NCBI GenBank assembly: GCA_040235375.1
Contig: JBECKQ010000180.1
Coordinates: forward strand, 1 to 24,108
Reading direction: 5' to 3'
Source of the DNA: JBECKQ01 sp040235375
Lineage (GTDB): Bacteria > Planctomycetota > Phycisphaerae > UBA1845
Length of the DNA stretch: 24,108 nt
This document shows, piece by piece, positions 20,821-24,108 of the stretch. The notes under the pieces were generated by a model. It had not been told where the DNA came from. It saw only the letters and a program-made list of their open reading frames with translations, and searched no databases. A program made the position numbers and the translations under genes. How positions within the stretch are numbered: position 1 is the stretch's first letter; the number at the start of each line of letters is the position of its first letter.

Positions 20821-22473
20821 CTATCTTCTCCATAGTCCGAGGGGCCGAAATCCTGCGGAGTGCACGCCCATCCCTCCTCGACGAAATGCGAACAGCGGCG
20901 CCAATGTTCCGATAAACAAAGGGAACCCCGCGCCACAGCCGCCCCGCGTCGGAGAGGAAATCGCGCACCCGTCTGCGCCGACGGTTGAGCCCTGCGGCGT
21001 ATCCGCACAGGCATCGGCGCTGTCGGGAACGCCGTCGCCATCGCTGTCCGGCAGGGGGCAGTCGTCCGGCATACCATCGCCGTTGGAATCGGTTTCGCAC
21101 TCGTCAGGGATGCCATTCGGTTGGCAGTCGTCGCTGCGGCCATCGGTGATGTCGCACACATCGGGCCGATCGTTGGCGTTGCAGTCGGCGGCCGCGCCGG
21201 TCGCAATCTCGCACACATCAAGTACGCCGTTATGGTCGCAGTCCGGGATGCCGTCCGCGATGTCGCACTGGTCCGGCGCTCCGTTGCCGTTGCAGTCCGT
21301 GCTGCTGCCCGCGGCGATGTCGCAGTCGTCCGGCACGCCGTTGCCGTCGCAATCATACTCGCACTCGTCGGGCACCTGATTGGCGTTGCAGTCACGGCTG
21401 GAGCCCGCAGCCAGATCACATTCGTCGAGCCGCCCGTTCGTGTTGCAGTCCGCCGGCTGCCCGGCCTCGAGCGCAAACGCCAGCTCGACGTCGCTCGCGG
21501 CGCTCCAGGTCCGACCGGGAGCCGTGCTCGAGAACGCCGCTCCCACGATGCCGCCGGCGGACGACAGTTCGCCCGCGTCCCAGACAAATGTCTCCTCGCT
21601 GTCTGTCGTGCGATCGAAGACTTCCATGAACCAGCGACCCCTGCCCAACGCCACCGGCGGATCGAGCGTCAGGTCGTACGACCATTGCTCGATGCCGTCG
21701 AGATCCGATTGTCCCGTCTGCTCGCGTTGGGCGTCCGGGAGGCGCACGGCCACCGCCCGGCTCGGCAGACCGTTGCGAATGCTGCGGAAGATGACCGCGA
21801 ACGAATCGCTCAAGTCGGTATCATCGCCGGGGTAGTAACCACCCCAGATACGGACGGTGGCGAGCAGTCGCGGTTGATCCAGCGTGAAGTTCGCAGCCAT
21901 GCTCTGTTGAGTCGCGGGTGAGCAAACCTGGCAATCGCTGTCGGCAAAGACGCCGTTCGTAAACAGAGGCGGCTGTTCGAACACGCGTTCGAGATCGCGC
22001 AAGCCGGTTTCGCACTCGTCGGGCCGGCCGTTGCCGTTGCAGTCAGTGCTCGATCGCGAAGCAATGTCGCAAGCGTCCGGGACCGCGTTTTCGTTGCAGT
22101 CCTCCGCACTGCCCGCCGCAATTTCACACTTGTCGAGCAATTCGTTGGCGTCGCAGTCGGCGGCCCCCGATGCCAGATCGCACGCGTCCGCGACGCCGTT
22201 GGTGTCGCAGTCCGGCTGGCATTCGTCCGGCACCTGGTTGCCGTCGCAATCCGGACTCGAACCGGAAGCGATTTCGCATTCATCCGGCAGGCCGGTGGTG
22301 TTGCAGTCGAAGCTGGTCGCGCCGGCCAGGTCCACGGCGTCGTCGATACCATTGCTGTTGCAATCCACCAGCACTGGTTGCGCCTCAGGAAGCTCCTGCG
22401 CCGCGGCGCCGCTGCACGCTATCGCGATCAGCGCGACGGCAATTCGACAACGCGGGAAGAAGGAAGTGTACAT
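20821..22473 (-). CDS. Secreted protein with two arrays of TSP3/dockerin-like calcium-binding repeats
   Basis: 550 residues. A signal peptide MYTSFFPRCRIAVALIAIAC ends near SGAAAQ (about residue 26). Residues 36-157 hold seven repeats of about 18 residues with pattern DCNxNGxPDxCDIAxGSS. A beta-rich domain of about 180 residues (160-338) follows, with NFTLDQPRLLATVRIWGG and WSYDLTLDPP. A second array of about nine repeats spans 342-505 and ends in SDGDGVPDSADACADTP, the classic thrombospondin type 3 form. Asp and Asn spacing is that of EF-hand-like calcium loops, here cysteine-bracketed. The C-terminus has GGCGAG, a hydrophobic stretch and Arg-Arg (511-532), resembling a tripartite sorting signal, but 18 further residues follow. 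ATG 22473 starts the signal peptide directly; upstream GTG starts are less likely. It is 62 nt from gyrB on the same strand. Confidence 0.88.
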   Translation of the reverse strand: MYTSFFPRCRIAVALIAIACSGAAAQELPEAQPVLVDCNSNGIDDAVDLAGATSFDCNTTGLPDECEIASGSSPDCDGNQVPDECQPDCDTNGVADACDLASGAADCDANELLDKCEIAAGSAEDCNENAVPDACDIASRSSTDCNGNGRPDECETGLRDLERVFEQPPLFTNGVFADSDCQVCSPATQQSMAANFTLDQPRLLATVRIWGGYYPGDDTDLSDSFAVIFRSIRNGLPSRAVAVRLPDAQREQTGQSDLDGIEQWSYDLTLDPPVALGRGRWFMEVFDRTTDSEETFVWDAGELSSAGGIVGAAFSSTAPGRTWSAASDVELAFALEAGQPADCNTNGRLDECDLAAGSSRDCNANQVPDECEYDCDGNGVPDDCDIAAGSSTDCNGNGAPDQCDIADGIPDCDHNGVLDVCEIATGAAADCNANDRPDVCDITDGRSDDCQPNGIPDECETDSNGDGMPDDCPLPDSDGDGVPDSADACADTPQGSTVGADGCAISSPTRGGCGAGFPLFIGTLAPLFAFRRGGMGVHSAGFRPLGLWRR

Positions 22474-22535
22474 GGGGCAGATCGCCGCTCGCGCCGGCGG
22501 CGCCGACTTTCTATCGGCCTGCACCGCCGCGGAGC

Positions 22536-24108
22536 TCAGACGTCCAGGTTCTTTGCATCGATCGCATTCTCTTCGATGAACCGCCGGCGTTCCTCGACGT
22601 TGTCCCCCATCAACACGTGGAACATCCGGTCAGCTTCCTGCGCAGAGATTGCATATTGCTCGGCGTCGTCAGGATCGTCGGCGATGGTGACGCGCAGGAG
22701 CGTCCGTCGCTCGGGATCCATCGTCGTCTCCCAGAGCTGATCGGCATTCATCTCTCCCAGACCCTTGAACCGCTTGATTTGCAGCCCCTCGGCCCCGAGC
22801 TTGCGAACGCCGACCAGCACGTCCGCCAGGTTGTCCAGCTCCATCGGCTCGTGCTCGCCCTGGCGCAGCAGGAACTTCGCAGGCGGCAGCTCGCCGGTGA
22901 CCATTTCCTCGCGAACGAGAAACAGATCCTCGACCGAAAGTCCAAGCGATCCGAGCCGGCGGAACAGCTCGTCCAGCCTGCGGCACTCGGAAAGTTCGTA
23001 GCGCACGATGTTGCATTCCGAAGCGTCCTCTTCCGCCTCCGGCGCGCCGTTGCCGTTGACGCTGGCCACGCGGATGTGCCGCGCCTCGACCACGTCCACG
23101 CGATCGAACTGCCCCAGCAGGCTCGCCTTGTATCTGGCCAGGTCGGCGTCGGTGTGGAAGAACTCGCGTTCGGGAAGCGACTCATCCGGCTTGTGCACGT
23201 CGGCCAGGATGGTCGGCAGTCGGCCTTCGCTGTCCCGGTGACTGCGGACGAAATCCTCGAAATCGATGCCGCGGCGGCCCAGCACGCGGCGCTTCTCGTC
23301 GATCGCATCGAGGACGGCCAGCAATTCGCCGAGCTCGCCGGACTCGATCAGTCGCTCCTGGCCGTTCGGCGTGTCGCGGACGATGAGCACCGTGTCATGC
23401 AGGCCCAGCTCGCTCAGCTTGGTGTTGAGCAGCCGGTCGTTGATCACGTATTCCTCGCGCTTGCCGCGCCGCACTTCGTAGAGCGGAGGCTGGGCGATGT
23501 ACACGCGCCCGTCCTCGATCAGGGGCCGCATGTGCCGGAACAGGAACGTCAGCAGCAGGGTGCGAATGTGGCTGCCGTCCACGTCGGCGTCGGTCATGAT
23601 CACGATCTTGTCGTAGCGGCGCTTGGTAACATCGAAGTCCTCGCTGCCGATGCCGCAGCCGACGGAGTGAATGATCTTCGTGATCTCCTCGTGCGACAGC
23701 ATCTTGTCGACACGGGCCTTCTCGACATTGAGGATCTTGCCCTTGAGCGGGAGGATCGCCTGCGAGTACGAGTCGCGTCCCTGCTTGGCGATGCCGCCCG
23801 CCGAATCGCCCTCGACCAGGAACAGCTCGGCCTCTTCGGCGTTCTTGCTGCGGCAGTCCCACAGCTTGCCGGGCAGACCGGCGCTGCTCAGCACGCTCTT
23901 GCGCGCCAGTTCGCGCGCTTTGCGGGCCGCTTCCCGCGCCTGCGCCGCGCTGATGCCCTTTTCGACGATGCGTTTTGCGTCAGCGGGGTTCTCTTCCAGG
24001 AAGTTCCGCAGCCGCTCGTTGACCATCTGCTGGACGAATGTTTCCACTTCCGGGTTCAGCAGGCGCACCTTGGTTTGCGATTCGAACTGGGGGTTCGGCA
24101 CCTTCACG
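22536..24108 (-). CDS. gyrB: DNA gyrase subunit B, 3' part (5' end outside window)
   Basis: The last 523 or so residues of GyrB; the reading frame runs off the window edge, so the GTG near 24107 is an internal valine codon, not a start. Gyrase introduces negative supercoils in DNA; GyrB carries the ATPase and Toprim domains. Visible are the transducer end (KVPNPQFESQTKVRL), the Toprim domain with the metal-binding Glu in LFLVEGDSAGG and Asp pair in IVIMTDADVDGSHIR, an insertion of about 170 residues between Toprim and the tail as in proteobacterial-type GyrB, and the C-terminal GyrA-binding part QIKRFKGLGEMNADQLWETT and DPERRTLLRV. The insertion and the tail favour gyrB over parE. It ends 62 nt before the repeat-protein gene. 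Confidence 0.95.
   Translation of the reverse strand, partial: VKVPNPQFESQTKVRLLNPEVETFVQQMVNERLRNFLEENPADAKRIVEKGISAAQAREAARKARELARKSVLSSAGLPGKLWDCRSKNAEEAELFLVEGDSAGGIAKQGRDSYSQAILPLKGKILNVEKARVDKMLSHEEITKIIHSVGCGIGSEDFDVTKRRYDKIVIMTDADVDGSHIRTLLLTFLFRHMRPLIEDGRVYIAQPPLYEVRRGKREEYVINDRLLNTKLSELGLHDTVLIVRDTPNGQERLIESGELGELLAVLDAIDEKRRVLGRRGIDFEDFVRSHRDSEGRLPTILADVHKPDESLPEREFFHTDADLARYKASLLGQFDRVDVVEARHIRVASVNGNGAPEAEEDASECNIVRYELSECRRLDELFRRLGSLGLSVEDLFLVREEMVTGELPPAKFLLRQGEHEPMELDNLADVLVGVRKLGAEGLQIKRFKGLGEMNADQLWETTMDPERRTLLRVTIADDPDDAEQYAISAQEADRMFHVLMGDNVEERRRFIEENAIDAKNLDV

Noticed and set aside
20987..22370. CRISPR-like or satellite DNA suggested by repeated GTTGCAGTC-type words
   Set aside because: The words have codon periodicity and encode the calcium-binding repeats; there are no constant repeats with unique spacers.
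24105..24107. GTG as start of gyrB
   Set aside because: The residues before and after match the interior of GyrB; the true start lies beyond the window edge.

Overview
The window is a GC-rich bacterial chromosome segment, most likely from the Planctomycetota (a Phycisphaerae-like lineage). The lineage call is an inference. It rests on a secreted protein built from arrays of DCNxNGxPDxCDIA-type calcium-binding repeats, a collagen-like lipoprotein with GDGT modules, a planctomycete-style SGNH-family secreted protein, and loosely packed operons with large gaps. No 16S rRNA or other phylogenetic marker except the 3' part of gyrB is present.

Layout. 1-2018: end of a Tad pilus locus, with tadB and tadC on the + strand. 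2228-5527: a four-gene + strand run, pdxJ (vitamin B6), a secreted SGNH-fold protein that seems to have lost its catalytic residues, a polytopic membrane protein of unknown function and a 66-residue small protein; two junctions are ATGA/GTGA overlaps. 5732-6640: a secreted protein with five exact 45-residue repeats of six cysteines. 6904-8235: a TerC-family membrane protein with an added PGPGW domain. 8721-10760: an aldo/keto reductase and a cation diffusion facilitator on the - strand, convergent with the TerC gene. 10920-14002: a tight + strand operon holding a cysteine desulfurase-SelD fusion, a molbindin-like Mop protein and MiaE. A G-rich inverted-repeat element (14003-14170) separates this from an ABC-2 permease (14229-15032). 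15068-17155: a PhoR-like histidine kinase on the - strand, directly downstream of tRNA-Cys(GCA). 17260-18135: an isochorismatase-fold protein whose nucleophilic cysteine is serine. 18692-22473: two large secreted proteins on the - strand, one collagen-like and one with thrombospondin-type-3-like repeats. 22536-24108: the 3' part of gyrB.

The most interesting unit is the 10920-14002 operon. The fusion joins selenium mobilisation (desulfurase) to selenophosphate synthesis (SelD), and it is followed at 25-nt spacings by a molybdate-binding protein and a tRNA-hydroxylating diiron enzyme. This fits either a selenium-dependent molybdenum enzyme or a tRNA-modification role. The second most interesting item is the Cys-repeat protein: the first repeat lacks exactly cysteines 1 and 6, which suggests that these two pair. 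Two unrelated predicted pseudoenzymes also occur in the window.
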